From Chondrosia reniformis (Eukaryota > Porifera > Demospongiae > Chondrillida > Chondrillidae): DNA of 64,000 nt. The position numbers and the translations under genes were made by a program. Shown here piece after piece: positions 1 to 15,711 of the stretch. Numbering within the stretch: the first letter of the stretch is position 1; each line of letters starts with the position of its first letter. The stretch spans positions 310,001 through 374,000 of the forward strand of contig OX359191.1 in NCBI GenBank assembly GCA_947172415.1, in the 5' to 3' direction. The notes under the pieces were generated by a model. The model made no database searches and was not told the origin of the DNA. It saw only the letters and a list, made by a program, of their open reading frames with translations.

Positions 1-149
1 ATGTGTATATACATGCTTACTTATAGGGGATGATTTTCCGTTTCAAATCAAAGGGTTTTCCATTTTAAAAGTGTTTTCCATTTCATATGCCAAATTCCAT
101 ATGACCTCTCTGGTATAATATACAGTCAGTGTTAAACTTGTCACTGCAG

Positions 150-1139
150 GCTAGCATTTTGAGTGAGGAGTCAATAAGGGCAGTTCAGCAGAAGATACAA
201 GAGACATCCGGCATCGTCCTTAGTCCACAGGTAGCCATCGTATAGTGTATTAGTGTGTGGTAGTGTATGTGTGTATTATCTGTGGTGCTGATGGAATGTT
301 GCAAAATAATGTGTAGGTATTGCGTAATAATAGGTAGGTATTGCATAATAATGTGTAGGTATTGCAGCCAGTGTTTCGCATTGTGGAGTCAAGTGGGGAG
401 CTTGCCAGTACACAAGACACTATCACTGCTGAGACCAGCGGCAGCAATGTGGAGATCTATGCAGAAGAAGAAGTCAATGTCAGTACTTGACAGTGGTTGG
501 CAGTTAAGAGACTTGTTCTTATAGACTGTTGGTGACTGTCTATTTCCTCTTCACATGTAGACAATGCCTTCACCAACAAAAGTCAACTTTATCACTAAAC
601 CCTCCAGTGAGGCAATTAGGACTCCAGTGAGTTTAGGACAAGTCCATTTCCTGGTTTAAAATACGTACGTACATTTTGACCTAGAACCTTAATTGTCCAA
701 GCACCTCTAACTAGTACTCCTGGCTTGTGCGTATATACGTACGTGTAGTAATTTATTTCATTGTCATTTTCTAACCCCTAACCCAACCCTCTTTAGACTA
801 GTGGTTTCTAACCCCTAACCCAAACCCTCTTTAGACTAGTGGTTTCTAACCTCTAACCCAAACCCTCTTTAGACTAGTGGTGCCCAACAAGTTGATGAAA
901 AGCTCTTACAAGCTGGGAACGAGGTGAGGAGCTTGCTGCGTATCCTTGACAACCAGACCTATGCCTGTCGAAGCATGGAAGCACTGCAGACCCTTCGGAG
1001 GACACTCACTGACTTGTGCAGCGAGTTCTCAAACAGCCTCTACAACACACCGACCACTCTCTCCTCCGTTGGGAAGAAGAGAAGCGCAATAGTTTCTGGA
1101 AAGTCACCTCCCAATGGAGTACCTGCCAAAAGAAAGTAG
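150..1139 (+). CDS. 3' end of an unrecognised gene (last four exons)
   Basis: Four exons can be read in one frame: 150-230, about 368-483, 561-626 and 873-1139, ending in TAG. The first three acceptors (tcactgcag, attgcag, cacatgtag) and the last (ctctttag) are good; the donor of the second exon is uncertain because no GTAAGT-like site precedes the in-frame stop. The visible product is hydrophilic and Ser/Thr/Glu-rich, then has a helical stretch (NEVRSLLRILDNQTYACRS) and a basic tail ending in PAKRK. I do not recognise the family. The 5' part lies outside the window. The last intron holds a three-copy repeat that duplicates the final splice acceptor. It converges on the GH31 gene, whose stop lies about 140 bp downstream. 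Confidence 0.55.
768..880. repeat. Three-copy ~38-bp tandem repeat containing a splice acceptor
   Basis: Three near-identical units of 'ctaaccc..ccctctttagactagtgg' sit at the end of the last intron of the first gene. Each unit carries the polypyrimidine-AG acceptor, so three candidate 3' splice sites lie in a row; only the last keeps the downstream frame naturally. Confidence 0.75.
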
Positions 1140-1279
1140 TATTTTTGAACTTTGAACTTTAGCACTCTTATTTTCACCGTTTCCAAGTACTATGTAACCT
1201 ATTGTGTTATTTCTACCTCATTTATGCAATATAAATACGTATATGTGATCATTCACATTCACACATCACATGTTCAATA

Positions 1280-4200
1280 TTATACGTATGTCTGAGCGTC
1301 TGTTATCAAGGACAGCACTTTCAACTTCACATCTTTATTCAGATTGGCAAGAGCCATAACCTGTAATTATATAAGATACATACACATACTATACATATAA
1401 TATACTGTATATATACATGTATTGCATATGTAATGTAAGTAAAGATATGAAGCAATATTTGAACTGCTAAGTACCTCTTTAATAGCATTCTCATGATAAG
1501 TTGGAAATAATTTGAGGTACATTTCTGTGTCTTGTGGAACAAAAGTAATTCGGCTTGCCACTTGAGTAGCATTCATTAGAGCAAAATAATCTTCTTGCCA
1601 GACGGTATCCTTGCCCCACTACAGCGGACACAGAACCATTTGTATATACGTATGTACGTACGTATCACATACTGATGTGGGGGCTATATGTACGTATGTA
1701 CGTATGGATCACATACTGATGTGGGGGCTACGTATATGCATACACATAAGTACATGAAAAAAGGGAATGAATTGCACTGAGTCGTGCAAAAAGGCTATGA
1801 TGATAAGCAAAAATAATCACTGGCAAGTATTGCGCCAAACCAGCCAAGTGACCGAGGTCTATTCTTGGCTGGGGGATTGAAGTCCTATTATTAAATTGGC
1901 AACCAGTGATCATCAACATCATAAGTACATATATGTACATATTAAAGTGATTAAAGTACACTATGATTGATTGATATCTTTAAAATGATGAAATGATGAT
2001 TGAAGAAGGCAGTCGTCACACCAGCCTCCCCATGCCCCCCACCTGTTGGTCCAGCATTTGTTTGGCAAGAAGAAATCTTCTCGACAGTCCAGTGTAGTCG
2101 GATTGAAGTAATACTGAGAAGGGACTGTTGTCGGTTGCTATGGTGATCATGTGATCCTTTGTGAGATCCAAGAAGTCTGTAGTGATAATTACACTCAATG
2201 ATCTGTGGAGGGAGACAGAGAAACAGTTACTAGAAAAAGAGAAAACAGAATATTTCATCAGTCCCTAAACTGTCCAGTAAATAATGCAGAAAATCATGAG
2301 AGAATATTAATATTCGTTTTTGTGGTAAATCCTTTGATTCTCTGAGCATCTAAAAATACAGTTTGGTTTAAAATCTTCTAGTCAAATGTTTTGACCTAAG
2401 AGTCTTTATCAGCAAATATTAATTATGTTCACAAATAAAATTCTTAATACATAATCTCATGAGGTGAAAATTATACGTACAAGCACTCACTTTCCATCAT
2501 AGGTCCACGTGTTAGCTCCATAGCTGGACATCCCGTAGGGAGTGTAGGAGACAGTAGTACCATCAATAGACACTTTGGCAGCTGTAACATCATACAAATA
2601 TATGTATGACTACCAAATTGGTGTATATATTCAACCAATCGCATGCTTACCGGGCCAGTATCCGTACAACACTACCTCATAAGATCTCGTTTTGAAAGGT
2701 AAAATATTCAAATTGGAAGTTGCAAAAATATTAAATGTCATGGTATTGCTACATATATATAAAATGCAACAAATTTATTAAATAGAAAATGACACTAATT
2801 ATAGGGTTTACCTCACCTAGTAACTGTATAGTTAAACAGTTGACGAGTATATTCGTTCTTTGTATAATTAATCGTATGACCATCATCTTCATACAAATTA
2901 CCAGCACCACTATACAGTATATGTACAGTATATCCACATTACACTATTATACATACAGTATATATTGTAGGAAAATAACTCCTCTACTCACACTATCTGT
3001 GTCATTCCTCCCACAAAGGCCCACAATCTCACAGTCTGGGGTAGGCTCTTAGCAGTGCCAATGGGCTCTAAAATGTACAAAAATAAAAGCCATGGACTCT
3101 AAAATGTGGTCAACCAGTTTGAGCTATCTAGCTACATAACAGCATTACCAAAGTCACTAGTTAACATTGGAATTATGGATCCAACTTGAACAAAGACTGG
3201 CATCTCCTCCAGGGTGTAGTTCCTCTTCAGTACTACTGGTCCTTTGAAGAGTTCACCAGAGAACATTGACATGTAGTAACCCTGGACAAGAGAAAGGGGC
3301 GTGGTCACTGCTAGATGGGCGTGGTCACTACTAGATGGGCGTGGTCACTACTAGATGGGCGGGGTCACTACTAGATGGATGTGGTCACTACTAGATGGGC
3401 GTGGTCACTACTAGATGGGCGTGGTCACTACTAGATGGGCGTGGTCACTACTAGATGGGCGTGGTCACTACTAGATGGGCGTGGTCAACATGGCTGTGTG
3501 GTACCTCGGGTATCCATACAGTCTGTTCTGTGAGTGCTGTAGCAGTATCGTTTGGAGTAGTGATGGGAGATACCACAAAGTTATCACCAAAGAAATACTA
3601 AGAAAGAAGCAAAATGATTAATAACATAATGAGAAGAAGGAAAAGAAATACACAGTTTAAAAAGAAGTAGACAAAAGCTGTTACCTGTGTAGCATTGAAT
3701 GTATACGCTTCCTCCATTTCAGGGTATTCATAGTACATTCCACGAAGTATACTGAGACCTGATACATGATCACATGATAGTGAGTCATGTGACAGTCACA
3801 TGCTGCTCATGTGACATACCAGTATCATATGCAGTCCTGGCTTGTGTATAGATATAAGGAACAAGCATTTCCCTAAGTCTGAAAAACCTCCTCAGAATAG
3901 GATACACATTCTAAGTATACATATAAATGGAGACTACTGTACTCAGTGACTGAGAGCTACCGATCACAATAGACACCGCATGCCAACACTGTCCCTACCA
4001 ATCAAGTGACAGGATTGTCGAGCTCTTTTATAACTCACTGGAGGGAAGAGCCAAGGTCTTCTATAGTCGTCCCAGTTCTTAGTACAGTGCGTTCGGAAGA
4101 GTGGGGAAAAGGTCCCCCACTGGATCCACCTACATTTAACGAGCAAGAAGGTACTCACTCCAGCCACGCCTTCCCCTACCCCACCCTCAGTACCTTGTGT

Positions 4201-7200
4201 ACAGGTCAGGGGCTGGCAGGGAGATGTGGCCTCCCAAATCATGAGACCAATACCCAAATGCTACATTTGAAGCTGAAATGGTAAACTTGACCTGGAACTC
4301 CAAGGAAGACCAGGACTACATACAGGACAGGAAGATCTTCATAACATGTTGTGTGGCACAAAGAGGTCATTGACCTACTGGTAGCACATCTCCAGAGAAC
4401 CCAGTTTGGTATCTATGGTTACCAAGCCCTCCAAATCTGTGCAATATCATTGGTCTACTGAACTTGGGTGCCTGCATAATATAAGATATATAGGCAGTAT
4501 ACAAGATTATTCCTTAGTATACTGAAATATACAAATCTCCATATAATTAAAGGATTATCCCACTAACTGTTCCATTCCAATGGTAAGGATTAGTGAAGAA
4601 GACGTAATTCAACCAGAAGGTAGGATTGACGCCTGGGAGCTTTATCCAGTCCTCGCCCTGCTGCCAGTCCAACCACCAGAAATCTATTCCCTGAGTCTCC
4701 CGCTCTCCCATCACAATTTTCAACCAGTTTGTCACAAACTACATGTTAAACACTTGAATAAGCCAAATAATGCTCAAGAGAAGTATTCTAATACCTTCTT
4801 ATCTTGCAGAACACAAGGAACATATTTCTTTGTCTGCAGGTGGAAGAGAGATCATGTGACCAGGTTGAGAGATCATGTGACCAGGTTGAGAGATCATGTG
4901 ACCAGGTTGAGAGATCACGTATGGAGACATACGTACCTTAGGGTCAATCCCCATAGCTTCGGCCATTTCCGTATACTTTTCCTCCCAGGGCTGTATGCCT
5001 GAGGCAGGATGAATATTTAGTGTGTTCTTCAGACCCCTGGCCTTGCACCTTCAAATGTTCAAGTAGGTAAGTCAGTGAGGGAGGGAGGGAGGGAGAATGG
5101 GAGGTAGGGAGGTGCAGAGGGAGGGAGGGAGAGAATGAGGTAGGGAGGGTGGGAGGCAGGGAATGAGGTAGGGAGGGTGGGAGGCAGAGAATGAGGTAGG
5201 GAGGGTGGGAGGCAGAGAGTGAGGTAGGGAGGGTGGGAGGCAGAGAATGAGGTAGGGAGGGTGGGAGGGAGAGAATGAGGTAGGGAGGGTGGGAGGCAGA
5301 GAGAGTGAGGTAGGGAGGGTGGGAGGTACAGAGGGAGGGAGGGAGAGAATGAGGTAGGGAGGGTGGGAGGCAGAGAGTGAGGTAGGGAGGGATAGAGGGT
5401 GGGAAGTGGGGAGAGAGTGTATGGTATAGAAGCCATACAAGCAATGTATAGACAACATGTTAGTGTTTCTAGCAAGTGGCAACAGTAGAATACTTAACAT
5501 ATTAAAGGTCAAAACATTGTTATTTGACCTTTGTATGACTAGAGTACTATTGTTAGGGTTGCCATGGAGACAGCTCATGAAAAGCCTCACCAGTCAAGAA
5601 ACATCTTTGGCTGTGTGAAAAGGTGGCTGTCCCAAGTGAAGCCGGTCCACCCGATGGACTGCCCTGCCTGGTCCTTTTTCCCCTCGGAGGCTTCCTTGTA
5701 GAAGGTGATGTGCCAGTCCATGTCAGTCACCAGGACATCCAGAGGAATGGTGTGCTCCTCATAGTCCTCCACCAGATCCTGCAAAGGTCAAGGGTCAAAG
5801 GTCAAGGGTGGAAGTAAAGGTCCACTGTTAACATATACAAAACGTTTTCTACATTATCTGGTCAAAAAGAAGTATATCAGAATTATCACTGTCATACCAT
5901 TTCTTCCATGTCTGTATAGGCCCAGTAACGTGAGTAGAATATTCCAAATGCAAATCTCGGAGGAAGAGGAACCTTTCCAGAAATCTACCACAGGGAAGGA
6001 AGGAGTGATTATTCTAGCAGTGACTACCACAAGTGTTAGATCTGACCTACCAAAGTGAACTCGTACAGTGCCTTCTTGTAATCTGCAGTGATACACCAGA
6101 TATATATACACTAAAAAAAGGCTTTTAATTAAAGGGATATCCCCTCACCATGACCATGTCCAAAAAAGTACAGATCCTGATAACCATTTACACTATAGTA
6201 GCAATAGGGTGCTCCTGACATGGGTGTGTCGTCATAGCAACAACCACGACCCACACAATCCAAGGTAGACACTTGAATTGGATTTCCTCCACAAGCCAAT
6301 CTCTACAGCAGGGATGAGAATATATGAATCTAATTAAAAGAGAAGACTCATATGAATCTAATTAACACAGGGATTACCTCATAAGGGTCAATAGCACATT
6401 CCTGTGTGGAAGGCGGGGTCACATTGACAGTAGTCACCCACGGCCAGTCTGGGTCCGTATCAAACTGAGGTCGGTAAGTCTCATCCACCACAGCGTAGCC
6501 ATGACGAGATATGAGTCTGGGGGAGGACATTAGAGGCTGCGTACTTGAGGAGAATGGCACATTACAGAGTGTGGTTACCCTAGTGTGCAGTGGAGATCAG
6601 CTCGGCTGTTTTCATAACAATTTAGTGGCTCATTAGTCCCAGTATTACCATCTAGGGTCTGCAAGGGGAAAAGTGGGCGTGGCATGGGGAGTGGCGACCA
6701 GTAGGCCAATGACATTCTCACTCTAAAGGTCCCCAAAAGGTTTCCTGAAATTGACTGAAGTGTAGCTGGAACTGGTGTCCAAGTGATCACTTCTCCTTCC
6801 ACAGACAACATGACTTGAAGATTAGTCCTTCCAAAAGTCGTCTTTGAACTCGAGTCGTATCGCAGCTACAGACAAAGATAAGGTTTAGATTCAAAGGAAT
6901 AATCATCTGATCAAGTGGAGAAGAAGAGAAATAGAAACAGCGAATAATCATCTAAATTCTCAAATCTCCATCTAGACTGCAGTTTACTACAACACACACA
7001 TTCAGTAGGTTAGAGATATTCATAAATAGCTGGAGATGTAGAAAGTAAAGTTTCTCACTGTTAATGCATCAGTAATAATGACTGTCCATCCTTCACTGTC
7101 CTTTTGTACTTTAAAGTTGGGCACTGGAAGGTATCTGTTCACGACACCGAACGTGGCTGCATCAATCTCCTTCCCATATTCCATGCGAATAATGTGGTCA

Positions 7201-7334
7201 GTGAGAACTGTAAAGCGCGCATTTCCAGCATTGACTACAGCCGACGGATTAGGTTTGGGATTGTAGCCAAAGTGAGCGAATCCTTCTGAGAGAAAGAGAA
7301 GGAATACAATCACAAGGCCCCTTGCAGCAGCCAT
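1280..7334 (-). CDS. Secreted/lumenal glycoside hydrolase family 31 (alpha-glucosidase-like) with embedded trefoil domain
   Basis: About 24 exons with GT..AG introns, e.g. 7059-7334, 6722-6865, 6579-6658, 6378-6516, 6149-6302, 6051-6081, 5898-5994, 5591-5778, 4937-5048, 4795-4833, 4568-4738, 4379-4471, 4194-4291, 4039-4129, 3820-3878, 3685-3758, 3505-3598, 3149-3280, 2992-3067, ~2651-2686, ~2491-2581, 2043-2202, 1475-1618, 1280-1360. The start has a signal peptide (MAAARGLVIVFLLFLSEGF). GH31 landmarks: PLPPRFAFGIFYSRYWAY, LDVLVTDMDWH, IGWTGFTWD, GLKNTLNIHP, nucleophile motif DFWWLDWQQG, FGGLGNHRY and acid/base region YWSHDLGGH. All are intact, so a working retaining alpha-glycosidase is expected; the substrate cannot be told. 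A six-cysteine trefoil sits between VVDET and YFFGHGHDY (about 6190-6420). Several introns carry minisatellites. The first half of the C-terminal beta domain is the least certain part of the splice model. Confidence 0.88.
3295..3489. repeat. 20-bp minisatellite in a GH31 intron
   Basis: About ten copies of a 20-bp unit (gggcgtggtcactactagat) with few variants, lying between two exons of the GH31 gene. Confidence 0.9.
4848..4918. repeat. 21-bp tandem repeat, four copies
   Basis: Four copies of gagagatcatgtgaccaggt plus one base, in the short intron between the GH31 exons 4795-4833 and 4937-5048. Confidence 0.8.
5072..5412. repeat. Purine-rich minisatellite in a GH31 intron
   Basis: The plus strand is almost pure A/G: degenerate ~29-31-bp units built from 'gagggtgggaggcagaga' and 'atgaggtaggga'. 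It fills the intron between exons 4937-5048 and 5591-5778. Long Ser/Pro/Leu open frames on the minus strand here are by-products of the repeat. Such tracts can form triplex DNA. Confidence 0.9.
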
Positions 7335-7690
7335 CTTGCAGTGAACACCTTAATCAGATTCATAGTCCAGAAAACGCATGTATATGCATTTGAGTATTGT
7401 GCATGCGAAAATGAAACTCCTTTGTAGCTATTTACTTGTGCAGTCCGCCTTGGAACACAGCACACTGAGGCAACCAGTAGGTCTATGCATTGCTTCATTA
7501 ACCTTTATCACTACAAAGATTAGACACCTCATAATCAAAAAAGCATGGATCTCCACTATATGGTAAAGGGTATTTTCAGCAAACTCGGCAGCACTGTTGA
7601 AAGGATGCAATAGGATGCGTGCATTCCCTTAACTCCCCACAGGGGGCACCCATTGGTAGCCATTTTTAGCTGACATCGATTGAATCGACG

Positions 7691-7698
7691 TATATAAA
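7691..7698 (+). promoter_or_regulatory. TATA box of first EGF/ITIH-like gene
   Basis: TATATAAA in a locally GC-richer context, 88 bp upstream of the ATG at 7786. It also lies in the ~450-bp divergent spacer shared with the GH31 gene start (7334). Confidence 0.6.
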
Positions 7699-7785
7699 TG
7701 CGAGGCGCGAGCGATCCTAATTACCGACATTTGTTGATTTACCCCGCAAAGCTGGTCTTTGTTCGTGTATTGGTCACTGCTGAGA

Positions 7786-10700
7786 ATGACGAAGAGCCAC
7801 CCAATCCTTCTACCTCTAACGCTAGTAGTGGTCTTTCAGATTAATTCAGCCATGACCATTCTAGTATGCCCTCAAGGAAATGAGAGGATCGCTCCGGAGC
7901 AGTACTGTGACAATCAAGTAGACTGCTCAATTGGTCTGGATGACGTAAATACGGACTTTTTTCTCAATGGTGGTCATTGCCTTAGTAAGCGAGACGCACG
8001 TGCAAGTGTATATGTCTATAGGTATACACTTATTTAATGACGTCTCCTCTCATATTTTTGCAGGTGTTTTTGAGAATACGGAGTTTGGCGCTGTAGAAAT
8101 CGTGCTGTTTTACTGCTTCAGTGAAATAAACGATGCAGTAGGCATAAACTCGCTTTGCGATGGACGAATTGACTGCCACAACGCTGCAGATGAAACATTT
8201 TACTTGTGCGAAGGTGAGTCTTGCGCTGTCTTCCAAACTACGCGTGCATTACAACCAACTTGTGTAGGTCTTGGCGACGGAATTCACTGTTACAATGGAG
8301 GAACAGCAATCACAGGAAATGTGTGTCATTGTGCTTACGGATGGAGTGGACAGTATTGCGAAACACGTAAGCAAATGAGGAACGCATAAACAAGGACCTA
8401 ATAATGCGCATAATGTTTCTACATTAAAGTGACACTAGTCCAATAGACCAAGCTCTATATAACGGTATCTGCAGCCATTTTTGCACACATATAGTCGTAT
8501 AGCAACCGACAGATATATAAATTCATATAGCTAAATTCATACTGGCTGCATACACTCAGAGAGATGAAGTGATAGGGTTTATTTGTCACGATCATGATGA
8601 TATATGAGGTTTATTGAGCAACAGCAACATTAAATCTTTGGAATAGAACACTTCAACCCGTAGGTCTTCATCAGCAATAAACGTTCTATTCCAAAGATTT
8701 ATTGTTGTTGTTGCTCAATAAACATCATATATCACTCAGAGAGATGTATATAGAACATTCCTCTAGTAAGGGATATATGATATGTATATATATAGATTTT
8801 ATATTGAGTACTATATAGATGTAAAATTACTTGTTCCTTTCACTCTACATAGCGAAGTGTCATATTCCGTGTCAAAATGGAGGTACGTGTGTGGCACCCA
8901 ATATTTGTGATTGCCCTTCGCATTACAAGGGAAAGTTCTGTGAACAACTTAACTGCACTCTTCCATGTGAAAACGGAGGAGTCTGCGTTGCACACCATCA
9001 CGAGTTCAAATGTGCCTGCATTCATAACTTCTTTGGAGACCTATGCCAAATGTGTTAGTTTATAATATATAAAACTGCACATATGTACGTATATAATGTA
9101 TATGCATACACACATGTATATAAATATACATTCACCTATGTGTATATATAGCAAGTTGTTCACCGCCTTGTCAAAATGGGGGAGTATGCACGCCAGACGG
9201 TTGTCAGTGCCAGGAGGGCTTCACTGGGAGTGACTGTGGAACAAGTAAGGATTCATAGAGTGCACAAACACACTTACAAAGCCTGCCCCTGCTGCACACC
9301 TATTATATAACCACCTTCTAGAAGGAAATTTATGTTGGTATGTATTATTCAAAAAGTTCTACCATATATAGTTAATTTTCAAGGATTACCAGCTAAGCTA
9401 TTATACGTGATACAATATGAAAGATAAGTTTATTGGAGCTATCAGCAACAAAATTGAGCTAGATTGAACGTTTCGACCCGTAGGTCTTCATCAGCAGTAA
9501 TGAGGAATAGGATTACAGAGTTGGTTTAAATGTTTTTTTAAATGTTTCAATTTTGTTGCTGATAGCTCCAATAAACTTATCTTTCATAATGAACGCAACT
9601 AAAATTACCCCCTATCATTTCGTGATACAATATATATCAATTACAAATATTGAATGGAATCCTCCAATTTTATTCACCTTAACACAGTATATTTGAAAAG
9701 TTTCTACAATTCTATATAAAAATTAATTTCTTCCTTGATCCCCATTCACACTTATCGTACACTTCCTTGATCTCCATGCAGACGAGATGCAGATGGGAAT
9801 GGGGGGAGATCCCCACTTTATGGTGCTGCTACAAGACCTTCATAGTCTTTGTTACTCAGTCCAAGGAATGGCCGGATTTCCTTTCAACCTCGTCAGCAGC
9901 AGAGACTTTGTGATGAATGCAGTGTTTATCAATGCTCAACACCACATAGCCGACTACGCCACCTACCTGGGAGAGATCGGTATAGGACATACTTATTTAC
10001 ATATAACCATACATACATACATATACATTCAAAAAAATGGCAATTATTATTTTCATATTTTATTTGCTAAACTTCAATTTAAGGAATTCTGTTCAACTCT
10101 GGTGATAAAACACCAATTAAGCTTCATTTCAAATCTTTGCCAAAGACGATGACAATCTCAGGGTTTGGTATGCTGAATGCTGCTCGGGTTAGAAAGGTAG
10201 TCATTAAAGGGAAGGAGATGGAAGTACAGAGACAGGTTTTGAGTGGAAACTGGAATTCAGAAGTAAGTTACATTTAACACACAAGATCCAGATTTAGACT
10301 TTATTTACATAAACTAACTTGATATACTTACAGGTATTGATTGATATCAGTGAAGTAGGAATATCATTCAAAATATATTATCAACACGACCACCTTGATC
10401 TGGTGTGGTCACAAACAAGTTACTTCAATCAACTACAAAAGGAACAATCACATGGTCTCATTGGTAATATAGCATTTCTATGTGTATGTATATATATAAA
10501 ACAGTATAAAACACTCATACGTGCCAGCATTTATACAATACATTTCACACAGTATATTGTAAATATTCTCCTTTCTCATACTTCAGGTCAGTTCTTCAAC
10601 AAAGGTGTCAGTATTGATGTTAAGAGGCACGAGCTCGTCATGCCGAGTGGGAGGAGTGTGAGGGTGGAACTGAAGGAGTATTGGCCGGAAGTACATCAGA

Positions 10701-10840
10701 AGAAAGGAAACTGCTGGAGAGCCATGAATCCTGGTTACCAAGGAGACGAGCTCATTGAAGGGCACTATTTGGATTACGTTGTGGATCATGTGTTTGCCAC
10801 GGAATTTGAATACTCGAGAGCTTTCAAGAACCTCAGTTGA
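7786..10840 (+). CDS. Secreted EGF-repeat protein with ITIH-heavy-chain-like C-terminal domain (copy 1)
   Basis: Exons: 7786-7984, 8064-8213, 8268-~8368, 8853-9053, 9152-9244, 9782-9979, 10084-10262, 10334-10463, 10587-10840 (stop TGA). A signal peptide (MTKSHPILLPLTLVVVFQIN) precedes two Cys-rich LDL-receptor-A-like modules, then four EGF-like modules (e.g. CQNGGTCVAPNICDCP, CQNGGVCTPDGCQCQ). The last four exons encode a domain resembling the C-terminal region of inter-alpha-trypsin inhibitor heavy chains: GGDPHFMVLL, PFNLVSSRDFVMNAVF, TISGFG, DHLDLVW, SHGLIGQFFNKG, KRHELVMPSG, NCWRAMNPG, LDYVVDHVF. VIT and VWA domains of true ITIH proteins are absent. EGF introns are phase 1, as usual for shuffled modules. 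Very likely extracellular. It is followed by a second copy, and their 3' exons are nearly identical. Confidence 0.82.
8593..8733. mobile_element. Inverted-repeat element with degenerate hammerhead-like core (family A)
   Basis: Two ~50-bp arms pair imperfectly across a short loop (8593-8649 with 8681-8733; shared words include tttattgagcaac and ctttggaatagaac). The loop, read on the minus strand, has GCTGATGAAGACCTACGGGT followed by TGAAGT, a mutated form of the CGAAAC end seen at 9469-9495. It lies in the intron before the exon 8853-9053. Non-autonomous, no coding capacity. Confidence 0.6.
9421..9585. mobile_element. Inverted-repeat element with hammerhead-ribozyme-like core (family A)
   Basis: Arms 9424-9457 and 9547-9583 are inverted copies (taagtttattggagctatca... 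and its complement). The minus strand at 9469-9495 reads CTGATGA, then a GACC-TACG-GGTC hairpin, then GAAAC, the conserved order of a hammerhead ribozyme core, with one extra A before the hairpin. It lies in the intron before exon 9782-9979. Confidence 0.6.
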
Positions 10841-12305
10841 ATTCTAGAACATTTAAATATTTACTGAATGACTCAATGTACAAGTTAAATCTTCAAAGTT
10901 TTAATAACAATTTATTGTAATTTATATACATACAAATGTCTATGGATGAATCCTGTTTCGTAAAGAATCTCTCTATACATTACAGAAATCAAGACATAAC
11001 AGAATGAATAATTTTATAATTCCCAAAAGAGATTGCAATCTCAACATCAATTCAATTCCTTTGCATATGGCTCCATGATGTTTATATAATTCTTCAGGTT
11101 AGGGTATTACAGTATAGTATATTGCACAATATATAGCTAGCATATTATTGGAGTGCACACTGTAAAGGTTGTCATGGCGATGTTTACTGGCTAGTACTGA
11201 ATGAGTACCATAGCCCCTTTGTACAGGCCTATTCAAGAAGTGAATGGACATTCAGCTATTGACACTGCTGGACACTGTACTGCAAAAACAAGAGAGTTTG
11301 GAAAACAAGACAATTAATTATAGCACACATTTCATTAAAGTTTAGAATTTTACTTTCTCACATACATACATATGCCTTTGAGTATACCATTTGGACATTA
11401 CAGTGTATATTAGAATAAATAGATAGGTTCTCACATTAGTTAGATAAACTTAATTACGCTCACAAGATAAGAAACCTTACGATTAATTATATGTAAAAGT
11501 CATCAACTGTATATATAGGCAGCAGCAGGAAGATGATCAGAAGACTGCGTCCATACTGCAAGTGGCAGCGAAAGAGGAAGGAGTAGTGAGAATGATAGAG
11601 AAGATGTGGATCAAGAGGTTCCAGTGTCAGACATAAGTACTGTCATTTTGTACTAAATTGATTTATTGTGTTTGTCTGTTTTGCAACAGTGTTCTTTTAT
11701 AACATTTTTTAACTTTTTGCTTTCTTGTATAGTGCTGCATGGGGTGTACTCCTGCCCTAGTATGCAATGCACATGATGCACTTAAAAATTATTGAATATA
11801 CACTTTTGTTTCCTTTTTAAAGACATAAACTGAACAAATATATAAAACTTGCATTTTTGATTATATAAAAATGTATTTCATATAAGTTTAACTGAATATT
11901 TGGTGAAACGTTTGGGGATTACAGTTCAGGAAGGCGTATGGTGAGCAATTATATACAGAATTCAACTACAGGAACGCCTATGTTAAATTCTTATTCATTA
12001 TTTTAGGCCATTATTCCCAATCCTGTAGCGTTTTATGTAATAAATAGCCACATCAGATCTAGATGTAGTTACAGCGATGTATAGTTCTATATATGCTATC
12101 AAATAATGCACATATATCGTACATCTGTTCTTAAACTATTAAAACAATAGATATATGTCAACTTTTTCTTATAGACATAAAATAATAATATTATAGTCCT
12201 GCATCATCGGAAAATACACACCTGTGTCAGCTCAGGGGGAATCCCCAGAACTTTGACCCCTATTGTCAGGTGCACCCGTGCACTGGATCTATTCATCTTG
12301 AGTCG
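10841..12305. other. Intergenic spacer between the tandem EGF/ITIH-like genes
   Basis: AT-rich, no gene I can support. A stretch at about 11540-11660 has an open frame rich in Ser/Glu/Asp that follows an AG and ends in TAA; it resembles a lone 3' exon, but I found no partner exons. Confidence 0.6.
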
Positions 12306-12313
12306 TATATAAA
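12306..12313 (+). promoter_or_regulatory. TATA box of second EGF/ITIH-like gene
   Basis: TATATAAA 60 bp upstream of the ATG at 12373, similar in sequence and spacing to the TATA box of the first copy. Confidence 0.6.
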
Positions 12314-12372
12314 CGATTGAGGTCCGATGCTGGGAATTGCTAGTGCTTTAGAGAGGTTGCTGTCGATTGAAG

Positions 12373-15662
<3,290 letters not shown>

Positions 15663-15711
15663 AGACTGAATCTGCAATTGGAAACTTGAATCTGCAATTG
15701 GAAACTGAATT

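Noticed and set aside
4944-5590. Ser/Pro/Leu-rich open frames on the minus strand
   Set aside because: Products of the purine-rich minisatellite in a GH31 intron, in several frames at once; real GH31 exons flank it.
11520-11660. Possible last exon with acidic Ser-rich reading frame
   Set aside because: No upstream exons, weak acceptor, and two competing frames; not enough to call a gene.
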